Positions 50,706 through 63,379 of a DNA stretch of 64,000 nt are shown here, one piece after another. This DNA is from Sycobia sp. Sy_11 (Eukaryota; Arthropoda; Insecta; Hymenoptera; Epichrysomallidae). The notes below the pieces were generated by a model that saw nothing but the letters and a program-made list of their open reading frames with translations, did not search any database and was not told the origin of the DNA. The stretch's first letter is position 1. Every line of letters starts with the position of its first letter. The position numbers were made by a program, and so were the translations under genes. Location: positions 2,344,501 through 2,408,500 of the forward strand of contig JACCIC010000053.1 of the NCBI GenBank assembly GCA_018907035.1, written 5' to 3'.

Positions 50706-51830
50706 AAATAAATATATATATAATATCCTGATAAAATGTTTTATATCACCAGTCGTTATTTCATAGCCTCATCTCGTATTAGGGATACGAGCCTTATTCC
50801 TTCTATTCTTCTAGTTCTTAGACCTAGTTCGTATTCCTTATGTTCTTTCTATTCCACATTATTTATTTTGTTTTTTTTTTCGTATCTGAGGCCCAATATG
50901 TCAATCTATAAATGTTTAATTTGTAACGTACTGAGATTAACAGACATAGTTACAGACAAAACCTCGACTCGCGACTATTTTTGAAAAAGAAAATTACATT
51001 TTAAGTAAAAAAACTTCTAATGAACCCATGTTCGGACGTGAGGCCTATTTTACATTCATTATCATAGGCAATTAAATATCCGCCAATACCATTTACATTC
51101 GTCCTAATATCAATTGACAATAATTAAGAAATTATACTCGCGGAAATACTTTCATTCAATCTTTTTGTTTAAAATATTACTCTTCCGTCGAATTGGGCTC
51201 AACAAATACAAATTTTCGTTAAAAAATATTCTGATTATACAGTCTATCTAATTTAATTAAAATAAATTACTATTTGTAAGTAAGCAAGTATTGGTTCTCT
51301 GAGATGTGACAAAGTTATATACTAACACTTTGTACGTCTCATTGTATAGATAATCAGAATTGAACTGTTATACAAACATCATAGTTTAGAATTATAAAAT
51401 ATTTATTACCTACTTGCGACAATAGAATTCAGTTTGAAGATTATTTCTATTTATGAATTTTGGTTAATTTAGCCATGTAACGTCTCATAAACTTTTTTGT
51501 TATGAACTCACTTATAAAGATCTCGTAGCTATTTTAGTAATCTTCAAGATCAAAAAATTCGATGATTGATATTATTGGAAAGACAGAGTGGTTCGTATTT
51601 TAATGGTTGTATTCTACATCCAAGTTTACAGAAACGACTTTTACAGATGGTTTAGTACACAAATAGATGTGCTCGATATTCAGATATGTTTGAAAGACTT
51701 CTACAGTATGCTTCGTGCTTCCATGTTTTCATTCGAGTTCCAGATTTACGGTATCAGCTTTTACAGAGATGTTCATTATTTATTATAAAGTTTTTTCCTC
51801 TAACATTATGATAATAACTTATATATGTTA
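50706..51830. other. AT-rich stretch in the putative copy 5 intron
   Basis: Open frames of 60-80 codons have no features I recognise. No family exon present. Confidence 0.5.
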
Positions 51831-52252
51831 AATTAATTTTATCGATATATAATAATAGATGATGAAAATCGAAAGACAAATAGTATTAATATATTTTTAA
51901 ATTTTCAAGAATTAACGGAAGACTTCATTTGATGAATCAATTATTACCTGATGAATTAATTGAAGTCTTTTATTAATTCTTGGAATTATTTTGATATCTT
52001 AATAATGTTTTTCTCCTTCGAACATACAAATCGCACATTTTGCGCTTGATTCCAATTATCATGAGGTAAAATATAGTTCTTACCTAGTATACGAAAAAGC
52101 TAGGCATCTTTACTCAGCTCGTTAGAACCCTCGGCTTCGCTTCGGCCCGTAAACCAATCGTTTTGCCAATAAAGCCTTCCCGTATCCGGTAAGATGTGTA
52201 CTATTTTCTTTCGATTTTCATCATCTATTATTATATGTGGATAAAATTAATT
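51831..52252. repeat. MITE-like element with about 57-bp terminal inverted repeats
   Basis: The left segment 51831-51888 is the reverse complement of 52196-52252 with a few differences; the best run is GATGATGAAAATCGAAAG against CTTTCGATTTTCATCATC. Inside are a second inverted pair at 51907-51982 (CAAGAATTAACGGAAGACTTC against GAAGTCTTTTATTAATTCTTG) and a repeat unit at about 52040-52195 that recurs at 54236-54382. Confidence 0.75.
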
Positions 52253-53400
52253 AAAAATTTATAAGGTATTATTATAATGGTAAAGGAAAAAAGTTAAATA
52301 ATTTTTACTGTCAACCAATGATTAATTAATTAATTACGACTTCGATTTCAAAAATTAAGGAACGTACATTATTGAATTAGACAAACTCCGAACATTACAG
52401 TTTACGAAAGATAAAATAGGTAAATTAAATTTGTTATCGGTTAAAAATATACAGTATCTAAGTAATAATGCAAGAAAAAATTAGAATCATATCCGTCTGA
52501 ATATAGTGATTATTTCGGTTTATTAAATAATGACAGAAAAATATTTTTATATTAATTATAATTTTGTTAGAAACCAATTACTCGCTAAAACTTTACAAAA
52601 CCTCGTTCTCTTTACAAGTCATATTTCCACAATTTTTCGTTCTTAGCTTTTTCTCTAACCAAAATATAAATAAATAAATAAATATGATATTCGAAAATTC
52701 CAGAGTAAAATGTTCATGATTTATATTGCATCTATTATTTCAATGTTTTACTTCCAGAAAGTGGGGTTTTAGCTCATCCTATATCTTATGAGAAAATCAA
52801 CCTTTTCTTGACCTGCCAATTGGGCTGTATAGTTATTATTAAAACATATGTTTAGCTTGATTGGATATGCGCAGTGAATACCTTATAGATTAATAGATTA
52901 TCCAACATTTTTTGTTTTTGATTATTTTCCATAGTCTCAGTTTATTACAATATTTCTATAATTAATTTTCTCTATTTTGTGAAGTTGTGTGTTCCGAATG
53001 TAATTTTATTGCTACTTTTTTATTATAAAATAAAATATGCAATGAAGTAATTGAAACATATATTTATGACATAAACTGAAAAAAGTAACAGATTTAGTTT
53101 TAAAAATAGATAACAGCATATTAGCTTATCGGTTTTATTAATTTATATACTCGTTTATATGCTCATGACATTCACGTGCTCATAGACGAAGCATTAATAA
53201 TAATAGAGAGCTATGTAACATTTTCTGTTTTACCTTTTCTTCAATGTATGTGAACAGATATAAAACGAAATAATATTGTTTCATTTAAATTGTTGGCATC
53301 TGACAGCTGTTACTCGATTCATTTTTTAAGATAATTAGATGTTTACTAAATGATATATTATTAAATGAAATTACTTAAAATACTTAATTATATATTTCAG
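52253..53400. other. AT-rich stretch before copy 5
   Basis: No coding region recognised; ends in the 5' UTR acceptor of copy 5. Confidence 0.5.
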
Positions 53401-53430
53401 TGCAAAGCGATATAAATTTGACAGATAAAG

Positions 53431-54667
53431 ATGTATCCGTTAAAAGCCGTTATGGTAATTTTTACCATTTTATACTATAACTCGCAAGTTCAGTGCAACC
53501 CAGAGATTTCCGCAAAGAATTACAACTTAAGGAACGAACGATTGTTTATAGGAGAAAATCACGTTGATAAAACTACAGTGGCGTTTGCGCTCTGCACAAT
53601 GGGCCCATTTCATCGCTCAGCTAGATGCTCGATAGAATATGACGTCCACGCGTATGACGACATGGAGCCCATATCTTGCTCGGTCAATATAACAACAGAA
53701 GAGAATCATGGATCACTTGATATTTTAAGAGTAGATCTCTGGGGTCAGAATAAGGCTATGTTAACTTATCGCGATGTAAACCTCGATAATTTACAGCGTT
53801 CGACAATTACGATAATAATCTTTCACATACCATCTTGTGCTATAGCAACACAGCAAATAATAGTCGACAATCGTCAAGACATGAAATCCCAGCTATTTAT
53901 CATTCCTTCCGAGGATAGATATATCCTGTCATATCAAGATAGATTTTCCTGCCCTAATCATTTTTGTAAAGTAATTGTATTTGAAGATGGAATTGCCAGT
54001 CCACCAACCAATTGGTTTCCTGTTCCCATCTTTGTCTATAACCTGGAAACAATGCCATTCAATGATCGAATCCTTTCGGTCTCTCTCGAGGCTTACGGCA
54101 GGGTAAAACTGCATTATTTGGAAGAAAATAGTAAGTCACCTCCGGAGTAATAAATTGTAAATATAGAAGAAGAAACAAATATTTAACAATGACTTAAATA
54201 ATTTTCCTCAGCTTAATCTAGAAATTGCATCTTTGCTGTTTGATTCCGATTCATGCGAGGAAAAATTTAGTCCTTACGCAGTATGGAAAGGCTTCTGTAC
54301 GAAGCTCGATACAACCCTCGGTTTCCCCTCGGGCTGTAAACATCTCGTTTCGTAAATAAAGCCTTTCCATACCCGGTAAGAAATTTATTAATTGTATTTA
54401 TAATGGTTACTTTACGAGATTTTTTATTGAAGATCTATAATTTATCATTTTTACCTGTACTTTATATTAATTTTGTATCCGAAATCTAAAAATGGTATAT
54501 CATAACACCGGGGAGAAAAGCTGATGTTTGCCAGCGAGGAAATAACTTCACACTTAAGTCGCCTGATCTCGTGTCGCACTGTATTTTTTGACAAAAAAGA
54601 ACCTAGTATAATATCTTACAACCATTTTCATGGAATAAAATAATATTTAAGGTTATTAGTCGATTGT

Positions 54668-54723
<56 letters not shown>

Positions 54724-56110
54724 TCATATTACATAGATTTCGAGCAAAGCGAGGGACGTAAGTCTCCCGAGAGAAATGATTAATTTTCACACTGGTATTG
54801 AACGATGTTTTCTATTAAAAGAATGAAAAATAATGTTAAAGATGTGATTTTGCGGTTCAAGTGATGTACAAAAAATTTTCTATATTTATCTAATGGGTGC
54901 GAAATGCTATACTTCTGATCTTCGGACACGGAATAAATAACAAAAGAAAGCTATACGCAATATAACATAGAAAACATTGAATTAATATTTTGTTTCATTC
55001 AAAAAATCATAGAAAATTGTATTACGCATCATTGGTATCAAAAAAAAATCTCATGACACACGGTCGCGAAACAGTTTTGTGATAATAGTACATTACAATA
55101 TTTCCGTGTTTATTTATTTTTTAATTCATACAGCAATTTGGTTTTGAGCAAAGCAAAGAAGTAAAATGTGACCAGCTGAAAGATCTGGAGCGTGCAGAAA
55201 ACAAATCAATAATAGCGATTTTTATAATTAAACATAGTGCCACATCACTGCTACTGACATGGAAGCTCTTTCATTGCTTATCGAAACTGCTTGATAATTT
55301 CATTAAAGTATACGCTTATTTTTTCAATTTACAAATCCATGGGCAGTAATTACATTCTATTCGCTATGGTTAACTGACGAGCCTAGTCAAACTGAATAGA
55401 TATTTCTAAATAGCCGAATATACCATTAGAGGCCTTTCAAAATTTTCTCAAAGCAATGAACGATAACATCAGAGAAGTGACACTTTTTCTAATTATAATC
55501 ACTGCTTCTAATTGATAATAAATTAAGATTATTGTCATCGATTATTCTTTATTGTTTAAATTTTAAATTTTTAAATTATTATTCATATTTAATGCAGACT
55601 ATGTCAGTTTTTAATACAATAATGATACTTTTAATACTATAATAATATTTGAACTTTTTAGGACGAAAAGAGGTTTGGAGAACTAATGACTTCAAAAAAC
55701 TTGCTTGGTCTACAGCCAACGGTTACATGTCATTTTGCGATTCCGAGAATTGCAATCTATACACTTATAATGGCGAATTACTCTTATCGAAAAAATTAAA
55801 TATGCGTCATTATCCTGAATATTACGCTGGCTTATATAATCTACAAAACGGTGAACAATTGGCAGTTATCTGCGATGATCGGCAACGAAATAATTATCGA
55901 ATTATTAGAATTGGAAATACTGGAGAACAAGAGTATTCTATTAATATTGAAGGATTAAGATGTACGCGAAGGCCAACGTATTACACCAGCAAGTTCTTTA
56001 TGAAAAGCGCTTCCGTGCATTGTGTATCTATATTTCATTCACTATATAACGTCCCCGGCAGGGTCAAATTTATAACATATTGTTTTACCTTTGAATTTCT
56101 ATCACATTAA
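53431..56110 (+). CDS. Secreted cysteine-rich family protein, copy 5 (unknown function)
   Basis: Coding exons 53431-54130 and 55662-56110, 382 residues. ATG 53431 lies 30 bp after the 5' UTR acceptor and starts a signal peptide (residues about 1-21, AVMVIFTILYY). Donor A|GTAAGT at 54131, acceptor CTTTTTAG ends 55661, intron 1531 bp, phase 1. Cysteines: ALC, RC, SC, SC, CPNHFC; then SFC, NC, ICD, RCT, HC, YC. Blocks: FIGENHVDKTTVAFALC, DNRQDMKSQLFIIPSEDRYI, EDGIASPPTNWFPVP, LAWSTANGYMSFC, NLQNGEQLAVICDDR. Nearest relative is copy 4; even the intron shares homologous patches, so these two are a recent duplicate pair. Confidence 0.88.
54236..54382. repeat. Palindromic short repeat related to 52040-52195
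   Basis: The core 54273-54380 has ends CTTACGCAGTATGGAAAGGCTT and AAGCCTTTCCATACCCGGTAAG, an imperfect inverted pair, with a middle resembling CCTCGG...CTCGGGCTGTAAA. The left flank (TTGATTCC onward) also matches the other copy. Confidence 0.75.
54670..54719. repeat. (AT)n microsatellite
   Basis: About 24 uninterrupted AT units in the copy 5 intron. Confidence 0.95.
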
Positions 56111-56139
56111 GATTGTAAATTACTCGAATGGTAGCTTTG

Positions 56140-56142
<3 letters not shown>

Positions 56143-56192
<50 letters not shown>
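56143..56192. repeat. (AT)n microsatellite
   Basis: About 25 uninterrupted AT units, 33 bp after the copy 5 stop codon. Confidence 0.95.
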
Positions 56193-56194
<2 letters not shown>

Positions 56195-59100
56195 TGTACA
56201 ATATGTTTACGGATATTGATTTTTTGTGAATATCGTGTATTTTTGAATATAGTAAATCGATGAGATTGCACATTGACGTGGTTCGAGCGCGACAAAAATT
56301 ACTAGAAAATATAGCATCAACTGAGCTCAAATACTTTTTAAAACAACACTACAGATTTTGGGACAAATTCAACCCAAATTGACAGACCTGTTTTTGAAAC
56401 AAAACATTTTGACAATAAGATAATAACTACATGGTTAATATATCTATAGATATAACATTGCACACTTTTTTCAAGAAAATTCTATTGTTTCGTATAGGAA
56501 CTGACGATTTAAACAATTAATCAAAAGGAATTAAACTAAGTTACTGCAGTATAAGTTTTAAACCTTGATCAATGTTTTCAATGATACATAATTTCGATTA
56601 TTTAGAATAATATTCAATTATCCTCCTTAGAAATTGAAGTATGCTAATGATTAAACAGTTATTCAAAATAAAATTATTATTTATGAGGCCTGAAAAAGTG
56701 AATGACTTATTACAATAATTTTAATTATTGCGTTGATCATAAATCAATTGATTTATTACATTAAATTATTCTAATTATGTTTTATTACTTTATTATCTTC
56801 ATTCCTGCATATTATCTTCGTGTATATTTTTTGCGAAAGCTAAAATACTTATTATCATAGCATTTCTTTGAGTCAGTAGTAGCGCTCGAACTACCTCTAA
56901 ATAACTAGAATTATTTAAAATGTGACTACATAATTCCTGAAATGTAACTTGTTACAATAGCCATAATCATATTCACAATCAAGAAACACTTTAAATACTA
57001 AAACATTATTCGGTAAATAATAAAATTCTTTTACGACTCTTCAGACCTAATTATTGCATCCGAATTAAAATATTGATTGATATTGTATATTTATGACATG
57101 AAATTTGTATATTACTATTTGAATATTGAAGATGGTCTAACCATCTAAGCGGCCGTCACAATAAATAAATATAAATTTTGTGAAACTATAATCCAAGTGT
57201 TATAATTTTAATTTTATGCAACATATTATATACTCATTATATCTCACCAATTGCATAGTGTCCTGTCAATTGATTCAAATTTTATTTATCAATAAAAGTT
57301 GGAAAAGACGTTTGATTTCTTAAAGAACCATTTTCAAAACAGCAAAGATACACTTTTCTAATCTTTGTATTGTTTTCTAGTAGGATTAATTAATTTTGTT
57401 TCACCGCACTCACTATTTAATTTATCTTCTGCAATCAAAGAGGCAAATCTTTTTCACAATCTTTTAACGCCCATAGTACATAATATTCATTTGGTTTACT
57501 ATATTTACAGTTGAAACCTAAAGGATTTTTCCGATCATACTGCTGGTTTTTAATTTATTATTTATTATTTTATAAATAAGATGACAGATGAACTATTCTT
57601 TATGTACTATGGTAAATTATTTTAACCGCAAGACATACTTACGATAAATTTTCTTGCGAGACTTTGCTCAGAGAAATTTATATTTGATTGTAATTTTTGA
57701 ACGGCTGCCAAGTCAAACGTCCATTCTTTTTAAAATTTACATTGTTCTACACGACATAGACCTACAAATTTGTCTTTATTGTTGACGAAACATTGTTGAG
57801 TGGGATTCATCAACTATCAATTGTAAAGCCTCTTTCACCAATTTACGACAAATGGAAAGAAATGTTGCTTCACAAAAAATTTTCTCACACAATTAAAATA
57901 TATTTATTATAATAAATTGGTTGTATTTCCATTACTAATTATAAATAATTTTTATTTTAGATAACGGAGAGATTCATAAAATTTGATTTTATTAAATTAG
58001 TCTTTACGTTATATTTATATATATATATTACGTTTTCATTACATTTGATATTTTAACACTACAACGTACGAAGTACATCGTTTTGTCCCGTCTTCGGTTT
58101 AGCAGATAATTAATTCCATCAGCGTGATCCTCCGATTATATTCACTACGACTCAGCTAGCAAACGAGGGACGATAATTAACGTCAAAAATACAACACTCG
58201 AATCAATTATTCTATCAAATTCTGGTCCCTCCGGCTGAAATGACAGACTCCTACGAATTTTTAATCGTCCTATATGTTCATTCTTCACCCGACAGCAAAT
58301 TAAGGAATCGCGGGAAGACTATCTGACACAAGACGTTACCAATGAATGAATTAGCCCTATCTAAGCTTCATTGTAATTTATACTGAAAACAGGAAATTTC
58401 ATTGCGAGCATTCAGCAAGAGGCTCGAAAGATACATCAAATAGCTGTCAATCACGTTTCTAATATTCAATGTTTATTGCTTTTTATACATCGCACCCACA
58501 CTTTTCACTGTATTCATAAAAATATAAATAATATATATAATTATTATAATTAATATATCGAATTTTTGAGCATTTCTTTATTTACAAATTATTACTTCCA
58601 TCTATATTGTGTATGCAAAAGAATTTTGTAACCAAATCCCCTATTTTTGACACCGGATTAGTAGAAAAAACTCTTCAAGCAAAAGGTTTCTAAAGAATTC
58701 TGTCTGCAAATTTTTAGTTTAATAGTTATTTTTGATTCAAGTTCGAACGATTTGAGGTACATTAGCATAAGCAAAATGTTTCTTCCTAAAGTCTCGAATT
58801 ATTTGGATAATCTTATATTAGTCTGGAAAGATCTATTTTAACTTCATTCAATATTATTTCTTTGCAAATAGTATTCTTGAGCGGAAAATACTATGCGATG
58901 GCGGTTTTAAGAAGTATTTTTGAATTTGAATTAATATTAAAGATTTTTTTCCTATAATTTATTTTTATTTATTTGTTATTTATATTTTTTAAAGAAATTC
59001 GAAGTTTTAATACAAATGTTTGATATAATATTTGTCATTCTCTTCTTAAATATGTTTTTTCGGAGAATTTTTCTCGATCTAATTTCCAGTTTTAGTAATG

Positions 59101-59507
59101 TTTTATTGCTTACTATACTCTTTTTGCTATGAAACTGTTTTAAATTGTTTGCTGTCTAGCATCACATGTTTCTTACGGACTGTGTTCAACTTTAACTGTG
59201 ATTCTCGAATGTGTCTAATTTCGTTTATCATATCTTATATAATTAGTCTTTACTTCCTTTATGTGTTATGTGTTCATCAATAAATTTCGTTATTGATTTT
59301 AATTTATGTATACTTCTCATACCTTTGCATTGATTTACATGTATATATACAAGTGTATTCCTAAAAAATCCATTTTGGAATAAGAAGTACTTATAATTAT
59401 GTCTTAAATGATTTTTGTTCTAGTATTGTACAGTTATGCAATATTGTTTTGGGCAAGAAAGTATGACACCTTACCCACTTGTATAATCCAAGCAATCTGG
59501 ATCTACT

Positions 59508-59508
<1 letters not shown>

Positions 59509-59565
<57 letters not shown>
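59509..59565. repeat. (AT)n microsatellite
   Basis: AT units with one ATGT interruption near 59521. Confidence 0.95.
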
Positions 59566-59569
<4 letters not shown>

Positions 59570-61700
59570 ATTTTATATAAATTATCGATATCTCGATAAA
59601 TTAGACAGTTAATTTCAAGTCAGCTATTAAATATAAAACATTTCAGAAAATTTGTGTAAGTAAATCGCATGCATACATATACGGTAAAGAAATTCAATAT
59701 TCGGAGAAAATGAACAGTAATCTAATCATTGTATGTATTTCTAATATTTTATTAAATGCAAAACTGAAAAAATTCTGAAAATAATAAGGTTTCTCTTGCT
59801 ATTTATACATCATAAAATATTAGTCTTGAGTAAAATTTATTCTGAATCCAGAACAAATGCTAAAAATTTTAATGAAAGCTGGTAATATTTTCTTATTAGT
59901 AAATCAGATTAAATATTCATAAAACAAAATATGTTTTCATTTATATTTATCTCAAACGTTATTATTGTAGTTTATAAATATTCATAAAAACGATTTTAAT
60001 GAATTAAAAGTGAAGATTAGCAGTTTATAAAAATTCCATATTATATAATTCAAATCGTAACCTACATAAGCAAATTATTTGCCATCTACTTCCAACAATA
60101 GTTTATAGTTTCAAAACTTATTGCCATCTCTTTTTAGCCATTAAAAATGGAAATATATTTATTTATATTTAGCAGCTTTATCTGAAAAGCAAAATTAAAA
60201 TCTGTACAATCCGAGAGCAGCTCATTAAGTTCGTTGAATACAGAAATTTAATTAATTCATCTTTAATATTAGATAATTAAAGAATAAAAAGCCTTAAGAT
60301 CTTATAGGTATATAAAATACAATAAAAATGGTCAGCTAAAAAATATGAAAATGTAAAAATGTAATGGAAATTCTATTAAATGGATGAAATTAAAGATTGA
60401 ATTGTATTTCAATTAATGATCAAACGGTCTTTAACAAAATAGAAGATCAGTTGATTATTCCGAAATAATTTAAAGTAGTTGTCAACATGAAATAATAAAA
60501 AATATGACGTACAACTTTATTCATTAATAAGTTTTTCTTTTTTGTTCTACAATATGCTTTAGATTGTCAGAGATTTTGGATTTTTAACTCATTTATATGT
60601 CAAGATACATGTTTTAATAAATTAATTTGAATATTTATGTACTGCTTATATAAAACAAACATAGGAAACGGTATTTACATAAAGCTATTTACAGAACTGT
60701 ATATTTTCATTAAAAAATATATAAAAATCATTTCATATATATACATAACACTTTCTAGAAATGTTTCTTCATTAATACAAATTTATTATTTTAAATTTAT
60801 TAAATTATACATAATTATTTATTAATACTCCTTCAGTTTCTGTTAATTCTCTTGTACTAAATGGCATACACTTAATATAACAGCTTATCGAAAGAGAAAG
60901 GCTTAATACAATTTTAAATAAACAATAAAATTTTAATTTCATTTATTATTAAAAAAGTAAAATAAAATTTATTAAAAGTGAATAAAATGTTCAATTTGGT
61001 TATTAATAAAAATATATTTATGCCGAGATTATAATCCAGGAGATAATTTAATGCCGCAATGATGTAATTGAGACAAGTATTATTGCTTATAGAAGTTAAT
61101 TACGTTAAATCTGTCATTTATTATCTAACTTCAAATAAAATCAATCATTTCTTACGTTGATAATGGAATGAAATAAAATAAAAGTTTTTATTCTCTTGTC
61201 AAATAAATATTACTTTATATAAAACGAATTATTTGTTATTTGTTGCTCATTCAAATAAAATAGAATTTATTAATAGTTAAATAAATGTTTTGAGAGCCTT
61301 AAATATAACTCTTTAAGGAACTGTTTATACGGACGACTTATCTCCTAATCATTTGTATAAATTTGCAAAGAACGCTGGAAAACTAAAGGTACGTTAGAAT
61401 CAAATAAAAATTTATTGAGTTGGACAGAAGATTATTATTTCCACAAAGCTGTTTCCAGATATAGGGAATTTATGATGGCAATATGGTGTGATGTCACCCA
61501 AACCACGTATCTCAGAGTCCCTTTTGCTTCAAACTACGATATCTCCATTGATCGAGGCTTAATGTTAAACTTTTTTAACAGGAACAGGTGAAGTAAATCC
61601 TGTCGAACGAGCTTTGCCGATTGGTGACTTTGAATTGATAAAAAATACAATTATTTATTTATTTTTTTTTAATATTATTTATTTTACCCTCTAGCTCACT

Positions 61701-62634
61701 TTAAAACTCTATGTAAGTATTTTTGTAGTAAATTGAGCATATAAGTATGCTTATAACTCCTCTATGTCTATACGCGTTCCCTTCTAACTCGTTGATTATT
61801 GTTCCAAGAGATGGGTCTTTTCCTTGCATCCGTAAATAAGTAGACAATATACTGATGATCGCTTACTAGATATGGATTATTTACGACACTGTAAATCCTA
61901 TTTTTAATTTCGTCCGAAACCAAGCTCTCTTCTGGTAAGCTTCGATAGAATACTATAAGGTAATGTACTATACGTATATATCTACCGTATATATACGGTT
62001 TTACGACTACAACTGGATTTTTATATAACGCAGCTTATACGCACTAGATGTAGAAATCATAGTATAAGTTCACCGACTCCGTTACAAAAATAATAGAAAT
62101 ATTTAATAATTTAATCTTTTGCAGCAGTAGAAATTAAATAACTTCCCATTGATGCAGATTACAGTATAAGTGTATATTTTACAAATTGGACACTTCATGA
62201 TTATTTTGTTCTAATCAACGAATTTACTCACGTATATTTATTTAGTTTATTTATAAATCACTTATTCATTCACGAATCAAATATAATACTGGTATACACG
62301 CACGGATCAGTCATAGTTAAAAATAATTGTACATTTTTCGATACAAAACCAAAAACGCAATAAAAAAGCACTCCATTTCAAAAATGAACTTTTGATCTAA
62401 AAAGTCTCATTATTATCTTGATCAGATTGTAACAAAAGATCATCCATCTACGTAGCACAACCAATTTAATATCATTTGATTTAAAATTCGCTCAATGTTC
62501 TAGATTTCAAAAGATGTGGACTTCTAGTCTCAAACCAACTATATATAAACAATTTAATTTTCTTATTAATTTTCAAAATTTGTAAATGAATCTGTAAATG
62601 AAATTACTTAAAGCGTTTGATTTTTATGTTTCAG
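61701..62634 (+). promoter_or_regulatory. Putative first-exon donor and 5' UTR intron of copy 6
   Basis: A donor CTATGTAAGTATTTTTGT near 61710 resembles those upstream of copies 1, 3, 4 and 5. The acceptor TTATGTTTCAG has AG at 62633-62634. The first exon itself is inferred. Confidence 0.35.
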
Positions 62635-62640
62635 TTCAAA

Positions 62641-63379
62641 ATGGAACAAATTTTTGTCAAAAACGTGTCATGCATAAAAACTGTGATATCAATCCTGATT
62701 CTCTTATGGAGCACCTCGGAAGTTAACTGTAACCCAAGAATTTCATCGGCCGAATATGATTTTCGTAATCGACATCTAGTAGTCGGGAATACTCATTTTA
62801 ATCACAAAGCGTTACTCTATGCACTCTGCCTAAACGATCCTTACGGACGTGCATCCAAATGCACAATAATGCTCGATGGCGACGTGTTTACTGATTTAGA
62901 ACCAGTTTATTCCTGCCATGTGCAAGTAACAACCGAACTGGCCAATGGCAAAATCGAGGTTTTAGGAGTAGAACTCTGGGATAAAGATAAAGCTATTTTC
63001 GTATGGCGAGACATAGACAACAATGATTTACGACGTGCCCAACTTCTGATGAAAACGGTACATATGACTAATTGCGTATCAACTGTGCAAACTTGGATAA
63101 TTGATAATCGTCCAGATATGCATGCGCAAGTATTTATTATTCCTTATGACAATAGGTACGTCGTCGCCTTTCCGGATAGAATGGTATGCCCTAATGATTT
63201 CTGCCAAATGTCCGTATACGAAGATGGTATAGCTAGTCCGCCAACTTGTTGGTTTCCTAATACCTTATTTGTCCGTGCTATAGCACCAGTTGAAAATAAT
63301 TCAAGCGTAATTCTGATCGCTTCCGACGGAGCTTCCGAGAATAATAGAGCGTCGAAGCAGTATTTGTTGACTGAAAATG
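62641..63379 (+). CDS. Secreted cysteine-rich family protein, copy 6, first coding exon only
   Basis: The exon runs from ATG 62641, six bases after the 5' UTR acceptor, to 63379, where donor G|GTAAAA follows; 246 codons plus one base, so the intron is again phase 1. An upstream in-frame TTG lies in the putative intron and is not used. The N-terminus is longer than in other copies and carries a hydrophobic signal (ISILILLWSTS, residues about 18-28). The six first-exon cysteines are kept: ALC, KC, SC, NC, CPNDFC. Blocks: VVGNTHFNHKALLYALC, DNRPDMHAQVFIIPYDNRYV, EDGIASPPTCWFPN. An extra cysteine replaces the residue before WFPN. The second coding exon is not found in 63380-64000 and should lie to the right. 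Confidence 0.85.

Larger units (their letters stand above)
48195..53400 (+). promoter_or_regulatory. Putative promoter, first exon and long 5' UTR intron of copy 5
   Basis: GGTATCCGGGTGGTAACAAG near 48227 is shared with the region upstream of copy 3. CTATAAAGAATATCACC near 48461 and donor AAATGTAAGTATAATTAAATT near 48486 fit a short first exon. The acceptor TATATTTCAG ends at 53400. If correct, the intron is about 4.9 kb and contains a mariner relic and a MITE-like element, so its extra length is due to insertions. Confidence 0.4.
54131..55661 (+). other. Intron of copy 5 (1.53 kb)
   Basis: Contains a palindromic repeat at 54236-54382 and an AT microsatellite at 54670-54719. A patch near 55315-55385 resembles the copy 4 intron near 41745-41805. 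Confidence 0.7.
56111..61700. other. AT-rich intergenic stretch between copies 5 and 6
   Basis: No gene recognised. It holds AT microsatellites at 56143-56192 and 59509-59565. The part around 58060-58460 is slightly richer in G/C and has no obvious frame. Open frames of 60-63 codons here are low-complexity or featureless. Confidence 0.5.

Noticed and set aside
59408..59599. 63-codon frame with IYIYIYIY
   Set aside because: Translation of an AT microsatellite.
62617..62640. Longer N-terminus for copy 6 starting at TTG 62617
   Set aside because: This stretch is the polypyrimidine tract and acceptor of the 5' UTR intron.
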